Source: Gammaproteobacteria bacterium (GTDB lineage: Bacteria > Pseudomonadota > Gammaproteobacteria > Coxiellales > Coxiellaceae). Taken from it: a stretch of 8,465 bases of DNA. Of this stretch, positions 1-6,171 are shown piece after piece. Under the pieces are notes generated by a model. It searched no databases. It was not told the DNA's origin and saw nothing but the letters and a program-made list of their open reading frames with translations. The stretch covers positions 1 through 8,465 of the forward strand of contig JAJFJO010000340.1 of NCBI GenBank assembly GCA_021774015.1, read 5' to 3'. Positions within the stretch are counted from its first letter, which is position 1; every line of letters begins with the position of its first letter. The position numbers and the translations under genes were made by a program.

Positions 1-3000
1 TACCAAGATGATTATGATTTCACGCACTTGACCTTCATCGAATTTTTAGCGGCAGAACACCTTGCAGAAGGTTTTAAAGCTCCGCCCCAAGACAAATATC
101 ATCAGATAGCAAAACACACTTTAGCTTACCACCAAGATAACCCCCGGTATGAAGTGATCTGGTGGTTTGTGGCGGGCAAACTTGGGCAAATCTCCAAAGG
201 TACAAGCCTTGCTACCTGTGGTGGCGCCGCAGCAGCCAAAGCAGCAGAAACCCATGAAGGCCTACTACGCTTCTTTGATTATGTGCTGATTGGTAAAGTA
301 TACCCAATTTTAACTTTAACAGAAAATACGGTCACCCAGCATCAAACCCAATTAGAGCAACTCATCCGCCTATACGATGAGGCAGAAGTATTACAAACAG
401 TCGTGCCCGCCTTTGGCGAACATTTAACAGTATGGTTGATAGCGTTGATCGAATGCCATGTGAGAGATAATATGGATAATTCTGAACCTTTAGCGCATTT
501 GTTAATGGTGCTTGGGATGAGTCCGGTTTGGCTGCAGAGCTTACTTAGTCAAAAAAAAATGGCAGACCTCATTGTTTGGTTACAATCAAAATGGGGAACA
601 TCTACGGATTATGCAGTGCTTAAAAGAGTAGGTGAAAGCCTCTTCTTTTTTATGGAGTACAATAATGTAGTTTTAGAGGCTTGGTTGCAAATCATTGAAG
701 CGCGATTTGAGGGTATGGGTGGGAGTGTTCGTCATGCCACACTGAGTATTTTAACAAGCTCAGTAGGTCATATTTCAGAATTGATGCTGCAGAAATTATT
801 ACCGCTGTTTTTGAGATTGCTGGAGAATACTACTGATCATGCCGCTCGTTTTGTCGCTTTGGAGGGTGTAGAAGCATTAATAAATTGTACCCTGGAATCG
901 AAATTACCGGAATTATTACCGTTGCTTGAAAAGGGGCTCGAGGATACAGATAGACATGCTCGATGTGCTGCACAGAGTGGTTTTGCAGCATTGATGAGTC
1001 GTTACCCAGAATTAAAATGGCCAGAATTACTGCCCTTGATTAAAAAATGGTTGGAGGATACTGATGGATCTATTCGCAATACTGCAAAGAGGGATTTAAA
1101 AGTATTGATTATTCGTATTCCAGAATCGAGTTTATTGGAGTTAGTACCGTTGCTTGAAAAATGGTTGGGGAATGAAGATAGGAGTGTCTGCTTTGTTGCC
1201 CAGAAGGGTTTGAAAATACTAATAGGTCGTACCTCAGCGAGGTTGCCGGAATTATTAGGACTGATTGAAAAATGGCTAAAGGGTCCAGATGGGGATGTGC
1301 ACATTGCGGTGCTGGAGGGTTTACAATCACTAGTTGATCGTGCACCAGAATCGTTGTTATTAAAGTTATTACGTCAATTTGAAAAATGGCAAGAGGATTC
1401 AGTAGGTCTAGTTCGCACTGCTGCATTATGGGGTTTAGAAGTGCTAATAGGCCGTTATCCAGAATCGAAGTTGCGAGAATTATTGCCTTTGCTTGAAAAG
1501 GGGTTGGGGGATGCAAAAAGCCAAGTCTGCCAAGCCGCGCAGGAGGGTTTGGAAGCGATAATGAGCCGTTACCCAGAATCGGAATTGCCGGGACTATTGT
1601 CGTTGCTTGTAAAGAGACTGGAGGGTGCGGATAAGGATGTTCGTCGTGCCACGCAGGAGGGCTTAGCAACATTGCTAGGTCGCACGTCAGGGATGTCGCA
1701 AGAGCTGTTTCTGCTGCTTGAAAAGGGGCTGGAGGATCCTGAATGGCGAGTTCGCCAAGCTGCGCAGGATGGTTTAAAAGCGCTAATAATTGGCACGTCA
1801 CAAGAGAAATTGCTGGAATTATTACCACTGCTTGAAAAGGGGCTGGGGGATACAGATGAGGATGTTCGATATGTCGCACAGGATGGTTTAACAGCAATGG
1901 TCAGTCGCATGCCAGAGAGGTTGATGGACTCATTACCGCTGCTTGAAAAAGGGTTTGGAGATACAGAGTGGTATGTTCGCAGAGCTACACTCGAGGGCTT
2001 AATGGTACTGCTAGATCGTACGCCAGAATCGACGCTGCTGGGTCATATTCAAGAGTCGACAACACCAAAATTATTATTATTGCTTAAAAAGGGGCTGAGG
2101 GATACAGACGAAGAGGTCCGCTATGTTGCACAGCAAGGTTTAACAGTGTTATTAGGTCGTGCTCCAAAATCGAAGTTACCTGAATTATTACCACTGCTTG
2201 AAAAAGGGCTAAAGGATACAACAGATAATGAAATCCGTTGTGCCGCTTTCGATGGTTTAACAACATTGATTGATCGAACTCCAGAAATAAATTTACCAAA
2301 ATTATTATCACTGCTTCAACAGGGGCAATTTGATACAGATATGAGTGTCCGCTGTGCTGCACTAGAGGGTTTAGATATGTTGATAGATCGTATTTCAGAA
2401 TCGGAGTTGCCGCAATTATTATCGCTGCTCGAGAGGAGGTTGGGGGACACAAGTGTAAATACTCGTCTTGCAGTGCTGGAAGTTTTAAAGGCGCTGCCAC
2501 GTCGTACTAAAGAGTCGACACTGCCAAAATTATTATCACTGCTTAAAACAGGACTGAAAGATACTGACATGAGTGTTCGCCGTGCTGCGCTTAGGGCTTT
2601 ACAAGTATTGATTGATTACAATCCAGAGCAATTTCTGGAATTATTCCCGTTGCTTGAAGAAAAATTCGAGGATGCAGAGTGGTGGGTCCGTGAAGCTGTG
2701 GTGGAGAGTTTACAAACACTCAGCGTAGAATGTTTAGAACGTAAGCTGCCAGAAGTATTGCGGATGCTTGGGCGGGGGTTAGAGGATGTTGAATGGGATA
2801 TCCGCGCTGCTGTGATTAAGACGCTTGAAGTGATTTCTACTCGTCATTCTGAAATGTTTGCACTGCATCTTGGTAAATTATGGCGTATAACCGATGGACT
2901 TTTTGATATAACGAGTGTTGCTGATGGGGTCGGTGAATATTCTGATTCAAAATTTGAGTTATTAAGTGCTTGTTACCCTTACTTTACTTTGGAAGACCGT

Positions 3001-3714
3001 CGGCAAATTCGCTCAATACTATTTGAGCGAGCCAGCCATGAGCAACGCGTTGACTCAACTGGCGCGAGTACAGCCAGTGCTGCTGACGCTGCTGCGGGCG
3101 CGGTGACCACAACAGTTTTAGAGTCTGCAGAGCCCGAAGAAACAGTTTGGTACTATCGACAATTTGTAGAAAGTATATCTGGTCTTATTGACTCTGCTGA
3201 GCTGTCTTTGCCAGATGCTGGCGCATCAATCATTCCAACTGAAGCACCACTTAGCACTTCTGTGGTCGTTTCTGCAGCGTTAGTAACTGTGACGACTTCT
3301 GCAGGAGATAAAACTATTAAAGACTTTAGTAAACGTATTTGGAATCTCATCAAAGCAAAGCTCGCGGTGCAGTTTGCAGATGAATGGAAAGCCTTGCCAA
3401 CTAAAGCTGAACAATCTGGCGCTGCCGCTGCGGGAGCAGATCTTGATGACAGTGACGCCTGGCTCACTTCCAAAAAAGGAATCGAAGATGAAACCTTACG
3501 CAAGCTGAATAAAAAGTTGGCTAAAGAGGACTTTGCACCTACAGTACAAGGTCTATCTGGTGTTGCACAGAAAAAACAAGCAGCAGAGTGTGTAGCCAGC
3601 GAGGTGATGGCTGGTTGCACAAGCCTTGGACTTTTTGCCATTCAAAAATCGCATATTGAAGATGGATTGGAAACCTATGCTGAAATGGGAGGCTCACACG
3701 GTGCTGGTGCATAA
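1..3714 (+). CDS. STAND/NACHT-type protein with long HEAT-repeat array, 3' part (5' end outside window)
   Basis: The frame is open from the first base. A TTG at 28 could be read as a start, but the reading continues upstream as YQDDYDFTHLTF, so the true start and the P-loop NTPase core should lie left of the window. Residues FTHLTFIEFLAAEHLA match the form of the segment after the NACHT core in STAND proteins (F-x-H-x-T-F-x-E-F/Y-x-A-A), and RYEVIWWFVAGKL is the stretch that commonly follows. From about nt 670 to 2856 come about 19 HEAT-type units of about 38 residues, with the pattern LPELLPLLEKGLxDTDxxVRxAAxxGLxxLIxRxPES. Such arrays usually form a superhelical ligand or protein sensor. From about nt 3055 the protein becomes Ala/Thr-rich (GASTASAADAAAGAV), followed by a mixed region with a second Ala run near nt 3420 and a C-terminus that matches nothing I know. 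No membrane segment is evident, so it is probably cytoplasmic. In bacteria this architecture is linked to antiphage defence or signalling, or it could be an effector-like protein of an intracellular bacterium. The NACHT assignment is good but rests on the tail of the domain only. Confidence 0.85.
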   Translation, partial: YQDDYDFTHLTFIEFLAAEHLAEGFKAPPQDKYHQIAKHTLAYHQDNPRYEVIWWFVAGKLGQISKGTSLATCGGAAAAKAAETHEGLLRFFDYVLIGKVYPILTLTENTVTQHQTQLEQLIRLYDEAEVLQTVVPAFGEHLTVWLIALIECHVRDNMDNSEPLAHLLMVLGMSPVWLQSLLSQKKMADLIVWLQSKWGTSTDYAVLKRVGESLFFFMEYNNVVLEAWLQIIEARFEGMGGSVRHATLSILTSSVGHISELMLQKLLPLFLRLLENTTDHAARFVALEGVEALINCTLESKLPELLPLLEKGLEDTDRHARCAAQSGFAALMSRYPELKWPELLPLIKKWLEDTDGSIRNTAKRDLKVLIIRIPESSLLELVPLLEKWLGNEDRSVCFVAQKGLKILIGRTSARLPELLGLIEKWLKGPDGDVHIAVLEGLQSLVDRAPESLLLKLLRQFEKWQEDSVGLVRTAALWGLEVLIGRYPESKLRELLPLLEKGLGDAKSQVCQAAQEGLEAIMSRYPESELPGLLSLLVKRLEGADKDVRRATQEGLATLLGRTSGMSQELFLLLEKGLEDPEWRVRQAAQDGLKALIIGTSQEKLLELLPLLEKGLGDTDEDVRYVAQDGLTAMVSRMPERLMDSLPLLEKGFGDTEWYVRRATLEGLMVLLDRTPESTLLGHIQESTTPKLLLLLKKGLRDTDEEVRYVAQQGLTVLLGRAPKSKLPELLPLLEKGLKDTTDNEIRCAAFDGLTTLIDRTPEINLPKLLSLLQQGQFDTDMSVRCAALEGLDMLIDRISESELPQLLSLLERRLGDTSVNTRLAVLEVLKALPRRTKESTLPKLLSLLKTGLKDTDMSVRRAALRALQVLIDYNPEQFLELFPLLEEKFEDAEWWVREAVVESLQTLSVECLERKLPEVLRMLGRGLEDVEWDIRAAVIKTLEVISTRHSEMFALHLGKLWRITDGLFDITSVADGVGEYSDSKFELLSACYPYFTLEDRRQIRSILFERASHEQRVDSTGASTASAADAAAGAVTTTVLESAEPEETVWYYRQFVESISGLIDSAELSLPDAGASIIPTEAPLSTSVVVSAALVTVTTSAGDKTIKDFSKRIWNLIKAKLAVQFADEWKALPTKAEQSGAAAAGADLDDSDAWLTSKKGIEDETLRKLNKKLAKEDFAPTVQGLSGVAQKKQAAECVASEVMAGCTSLGLFAIQKSHIEDGLETYAEMGGSHGAGA
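670..2856 (+). repeat. Tandem about 114-bp repeats encoding HEAT units
   Basis: The HEAT array is visible at the DNA level. The core ctgcttgaaaaggggct, or a one- to three-base variant, recurs at about 922, 1489, 1714, 1828, 1939 and 2194. The spacings 1714 to 1828 (114 bp) and 1828 to 1939 (111 bp) equal 38 and 37 codons. Other units are more diverged, for example about 1380 (QFEKWQED) and the final ones after 2640. One unit, near 2030-2075, carries an insertion of about 10 residues (LLGHIQESTT). The unit length is a multiple of three, so gain or loss of whole units would keep the frame. Confidence 0.85.
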
Positions 3715-3720
3715 ATATTG

Positions 3721-3751
3721 AAAAACCAGTAAAGGGCGTTATTGGGTTTTT
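3721..3751 (+). terminator. Hairpin terminator after the STAND/HEAT gene
   Basis: It begins seven bases after the TAA stop. The left arm AAAAACCAGTAA pairs with TTATTGGGTTTTT through one G-T wobble and one bulged G, around a six-base loop AGGGCG. The right arm ends in a run of five T. The left arm starts with five A, so the structure could also work on the minus strand. The stem is AT-rich, which makes it weaker than a typical intrinsic terminator. Confidence 0.6.
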
Positions 3752-3993
3752 CCTAAAATGCACGAAAATAGCTGATTTTTACCTACAAATTCTGATATCG
3801 CAGATGCTCGTATTCTCGGGGATATTAGATTTCCTCTTTCGATTTTCCTTACGGAAAAAATACGGCTTTCTCGGGCTCTATCTATCCATCAGTGGACTTT
3901 AGCACTTACTTCCCTGTAAAACACTTCCTTGTGAAAGCCGGTGTAGAAATATACTCGGTTTTTCTCGACTAGTCTACAAGAAACCTCAACAAT
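3742..3993 (-). other. Inverted-repeat-rich block with near-open minus-strand frame; possible repeat element or gene relic
   Basis: This is part of a gene-free stretch. On the minus strand one frame is open for 34 codons (3892-3993) and again for 49 codons (3742-3888), broken by a single TGA at 3889-3891. It reads for example FYTGFHKEVFYREVSAKVH, then RESRIFSVRKIERGN and LISPRIRASAISEF. I see no ATG with a ribosome binding site. The same block holds several inverted pairs: TTTTCC/GGAAAA around a TTAC loop (3843-3858), CGGCTTTC (3863-3870) with GAAAGCCG (3933-3940), and TGTAGA (3942-3947) with TCTACA (3973-3978). It may be a dispersed intergenic repeat whose translation is incidental, or the remains of a short gene. 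Confidence 0.3.
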
Positions 3994-4072
3994 TCACCGT
4001 GTGTGTGGTAAGTTGTTAACTATTCAAACAGAATCAATGAGATAGCAGTTAAAAATTTCGTGATATTCATTA

Positions 4073-4081
4073 TGGTATAAT
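4073..4081 (+). promoter_or_regulatory. Extended -10 promoter motif
   Basis: TGG directly followed by a perfect TATAAT (4076-4081) gives the TGnTATAAT extended -10 form, which does not need a good -35 box; none is visible 17 bases upstream (AAATTT). Transcription would start near 4088 and run into the transposase relic. It may be the old promoter of that gene, or chance in AT-rich DNA. Confidence 0.4.
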
Positions 4082-4117
4082 TTGATGGATGGTTAAGTCA
4101 CTAAGCATTATAGTAAG

Positions 4118-4288
4118 TTAATTAGTCTTTGGTTGTGATTATTAAGCCCAGGAGGAATGCGTGCAGTGGTAGCTGATAATATCGCTTTGCGAAAACAGCT
4201 GATCGCTTTATCCCACCATCAAAAATGTGCGCTATAACTAACAGCCTTTGACAAGGTTGTATTTGGTATTTTGACGACTATGTTTTAA
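4118..4288 (+). pseudogene. Relic of the N-terminus of an integrase-type (DDE) transposase
   Basis: One frame reads LISLWL, stop, LLSPGGMRAVVADNIALRKQ, then LIALSHHQKCAL, stop, LTAFDKVVFGILTTMF, stop. The order PGG-x-RAVVAENxALRxQLIxL, about ten basic residues, then L-T-x-x-D-R-x-x-F-G is the recognisable N-terminus of a family of integrase-core (rve) transposases found in Legionella, Coxiella relatives and other proteobacteria. Stops lie at 4136-4138, 4235-4237 and 4286-4288. The catalytic DDE domain is absent: after 4288 the resemblance fades. An ATG at 4157 follows GGAGGA, but those bases are the Gly-Gly codons of the family motif and not good evidence of a start. No terminal inverted repeats or target duplication were identified. 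Confidence 0.65.
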
Positions 4289-4596
4289 GATCACATCAGT
4301 GTTTTTTACACATATACTGGTCAAACCCGTGTTTTGCAGCTAATGCTGCAGACAATGAAATGCTCAGTTGTTTGCTTACAATATGTTTTACTGCTGATAT
4401 AGGAAGCCTCCTCGTGATTTTATTGTATCACCAAGTAATTTTTCACATTGTGTGATTTCTAACACTTATACTACAGGTATCCCCCATTATTGCGGAAAAA
4501 TAGTTTGTATTTCACTCCCTTATGTATTTGAAAGTACATGTTATTGTGTGTACATTTGTTATAAATCGATGTCCTATTAAATAATTTTGATATAGT
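4289..4596. other. Gene-free stretch with small hairpins
   Basis: No frame here has a start, a ribosome binding site and a credible length. Visible structures are a hairpin TGCAGC-TAAT-GCTGCA at 4335-4350 and a short palindrome TCACA-TTG-TGTGA at 4443-4455. Neither is followed by a T run, so neither is called a terminator. The stretch probably includes the eroded downstream part of the transposase. Confidence 0.5.
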
Positions 4597-4616
4597 ATGA
4601 AAACCTATGTTGGTAT

Positions 4617-4701
4617 AGCGATTAATAAAAATCGCTCAAGAGTAATGGCTGTCAATTTACCCGTTCTTAGGGTGATTATCATCTGGAAATTAACGGGTAA
4701 A
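4617..4701. repeat. Two adjacent inverted repeats upstream of csrA
   Basis: The first is AGCGATT (4617-4623) with AATCGCT (4630-4636) around AATAAA. The second is a perfect 10-bp pair, TTTACCCGTT (4656-4665) with AACGGGTAAA (4692-4701), separated by 26 bases. They lie 200-290 bases before the csrA-like start. Possible roles are an operator, a structured leader or small RNA, or the remains of a miniature element. No T tract follows, so a terminator is unlikely. Confidence 0.45.
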
Positions 4702-4896
4702 GTTAATGAATGCGCGAATAAATTATTACCTTCACGCTTCATAACTCTATGGGTGTACGTGTACTTATTGGGTTAGATAGAACTGTTAAAATAGCAGGTC
4801 AAAATAAATCTGAATTTTAACTCATACTGTGAGGTAAGCTATTGAGTAGGTACTAATCTGGGATTTAAACGTTTATAACGCACAAAAAAAAGAAAA
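4702..4896. other. Upstream region of csrA, promoter unclear
   Basis: Nothing coding is supported. The best promoter-like pair is TTGAGT (4842-4847) and TTTAAA (4864-4869), 16 bases apart. A lone TATAAC at 4874-4879 has no matching -35. GTGTAC is directly repeated at 4753-4764. An A-rich run (4881-4896) leads into the ribosome binding site. Confidence 0.3.
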
Positions 4897-4908
4897 GGGG
4901 GCAGGATG
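4897..4908 (+). promoter_or_regulatory. csrA ribosome binding site with overlapping GGA motif
   Basis: GGGGGCAGG precedes the ATG, and the final AGG merges with it as AGGATG. CsrA proteins bind GGA cores, best as ARGGAUG, when these overlap the Shine-Dalgarno region. The arrangement would let the protein repress its own translation, as known for csrA in Escherichia coli. The binding itself is inferred. Confidence 0.45.
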
Positions 4909-5115
4909 CTCATTCTTACAAGAGGCATAAATAAGTCAGTAATGATCAGCGGTAATATTAAAATAACGGTTTTAAACGTTAAGGGCAAGCAGGTGAGCTT
5001 AGGTATTGATGCGCCCAAAGATATTGCAGTGTTCCGCGAAGAAATTTATAATTGTATTCAAGCGGGGAAAGATAATGATCGACCCACTTCAAGCGAAAAA
5101 CCCACGGATGAGTGA
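4906..5115 (+). CDS. csrA: CsrA-family RNA-binding translational regulator (divergent paralogue)
   Basis: The 69-residue protein has the whole CsrA fold signature: MLILTR at the N-terminus, ITVLNVKGKQVSLGIDAPK for the central strands, and VFREEIYNCIQ for the last strand and helix. CsrA dimers bind GGA motifs in mRNA leaders and control translation or stability, governing metabolism, motility and, in Legionella and Coxiella, the infection cycle. The key RNA-contacting Leu4 and Arg44 are present. Compared with E. coli CsrA, Arg7 is Gly, Arg31 is Ser and His43 is Phe, and the usual GETLMI is NKSVMI, so this looks like a divergent paralogue and not the main copy. The acidic, Ser/Pro-rich tail (KDNDRPTSSEKPTDE) is unlike the short usual tail. 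The start is fixed by the family N-terminus and the strong Shine-Dalgarno. It stands alone between decayed sequences on the presumed island, and CsrA paralogues are known on Legionella mobile elements. Its targets cannot be told from here. Confidence 0.93.
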   Translation: MLILTRGINKSVMISGNIKITVLNVKGKQVSLGIDAPKDIAVFREEIYNCIQAGKDNDRPTSSEKPTDE

Positions 5116-5582
5116 CTTAATGTCACAATGCTGGTAGGAATTGCTAGAGGAGTGTTATATAGCAAGCTGGTATGTCAACACTTTCGCGGACAAGTTTTTA
5201 TTATAGTGGCGATGTTTACAGCTGATTAAATCCCGCCAAAAATTCGAGCCTGAAGACATGTTATTTGTTCAGCATTTTTTTTGCTTCAATATATTTTGGC
5301 CATATTAGTGTTTTTTTTAAAGTAAAAAAACCGGTTTTTATTGATTTTGCAACAATAAAGTATTTTTAGTCGATATCTAATTAGAACCACCTAAGATGCA
5401 TCATATTGCATTTCTTTCTTGCACGACGTGGGTGTTGCATTGCTTATGAAATGATGGGCGAATGTCTTACATACCTATCTGCTAGAATTATATATATTTT
5501 ATAACAGAATTATATTGTAGAATTTTTCTAAATATTGCGATCAAAATAACCCTAAAGTTTATTTTAGTTGATAGGTGACAAA
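5116..5582. other. AT-rich gene-free stretch downstream of csrA
   Basis: No gene is supported. Structures seen: a hairpin GTGAC-TTAAT-GTCAC (5112-5126) that includes the csrA stop, TTGCTA (5141-5146) with TAGCAA (5160-5165) whose 13-base loop contains GGAG, a perfect 14-bp palindrome AAAAACCGGTTTTT (5326-5339), and TTATTG/CAATAA just after it. Fragments such as ASWYVNTFADKFLL (from about 5163) read well for a few codons but are bounded by stops and unrecognised. The stretch 5480-5580 is very AT-rich and could carry the promoter of the next small gene, but no convincing -35/-10 pair stands out. Confidence 0.5.
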
Positions 5583-5732
5583 ATGAAAAAAATACTTTCT
5601 AGCATTGTAGTTATTACATTTATAGGGCTGATGTGTACCAGCTTTATTACAGTAATGGTAGATAATAGTAATCAATTTGTAACACAGGAAAAAATTCATT
5701 CACCTTACTCCATTCCTTATATGACATATTGA
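5583..5732 (+). CDS. Small hydrophobic peptide, possible membrane or secreted protein (49 aa)
   Basis: The ATG follows AGGTGA by five bases, a good ribosome binding site, and the frame runs 49 codons to TGA. The peptide starts MKKILSSIVVITFIGLM, two lysines followed by a hydrophobic stretch of about 18 residues that would serve as a signal peptide or single membrane anchor. The remainder (DNSNQFVTQEKIHSPYSIP) is polar. A Cys lies at residue 18, but the preceding GLM is not a proper lipobox. I recognise no family. The Shine-Dalgarno together with a signal-like N-terminus is the only support; it could also be the start of a truncated exported protein on the decaying island. Confidence 0.45.
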   Translation: MKKILSSIVVITFIGLMCTSFITVMVDNSNQFVTQEKIHSPYSIPYMTY

Positions 5733-6171
5733 TGAGAGGGCAGATTACTTAATTTTCTACCCCCTAAAGGAATCGTGTGATTTTTAAGTGCGTGTTTCTT
5801 ATGCAAAGACATTTTTTAATAAAAAACTAGCTGAGAGACAATAATACTAACGGGTGCTGTAAGGTGGCACGATACTGTGATGGTGATATGATTATCGGGC
5901 TGACTGATAAGTTCAATAAACTGGGCTGAGGCAAACTAACAATGAAGATTGGATGCTACTGCTGTTAACGGCGGGACGAAAGCGCGGATAGATGGCGCAG
6001 GTTATATCAAAAACCATTTTAGATGCGATTTTAGCTTAAAAAGATATTGATTTTTCAGTTGCTTCAATCACACGCAAGATGGCTTAACTGTTTTTTAGAA
6101 TAGCTCAGGTAAATAGTTCTCCCTATGTTTCTCTTGCTCTTTACAACAGCGCCATTTATTTACGTGTTTAG
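5733..6171. other. Decayed sequence between the small ORF and the integrase relic
   Basis: No intact gene. Two stretches read like protein in plus-strand frames: ARYCDGDMIIGLTDKFNKLG ending in TGA at about 5926, and DATAVNGGTKARIDGAGYIK continuing to a TGA near 6050. They are short, lie in different frames and match no family I can name. The last part (about 6060-6171) sits where the integrase N-terminal (arm-binding) domain should be, but stops in all frames leave it unreadable. Confidence 0.4.

Noticed and set aside
28..30. TTG at 28 as the true start of the large gene
   Set aside because: The frame is open to the window edge and the upstream codons complete a conserved motif (FTHLTFIEF), so the start lies outside.
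1109..1897. Minus-strand open frame of 262 codons inside the HEAT region, with smaller ones at 1002-1304, 1569-1910, 2084-2500 and 2316-2570
   Set aside because: These are antisense shadows of the repetitive HEAT coding sequence: they are rich in repeated Pro/Ser/Leu words that mirror the sense repeats, and they lack ribosome binding sites.
3153..3763. Two minus-strand frames (162 and 74 codons) at the end of the STAND/HEAT gene
   Set aside because: They are antisense to a well-supported coding region, have low-complexity Ser/Ala content and match no family.
4443..4455. TCACA-TTG-TGTGA as a CRP site
   Set aside because: The half-sites are in the opposite order and too close: a CRP site is TGTGA-N6-TCACA.
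4597..4776. Plus-strand 59-codon frame starting MKTYVGIAINKNRSRV
   Set aside because: There is no Shine-Dalgarno before the ATG, and the frame runs straight through two strong inverted repeats, so the DNA structure explains the region better than coding.
4749..4820. 23-codon frame MGVRVLIGLDRTVKIAGQNK before csrA
   Set aside because: It is too short, has no clear ribosome binding site and shows no recognisable family; kept only as a possible relic.
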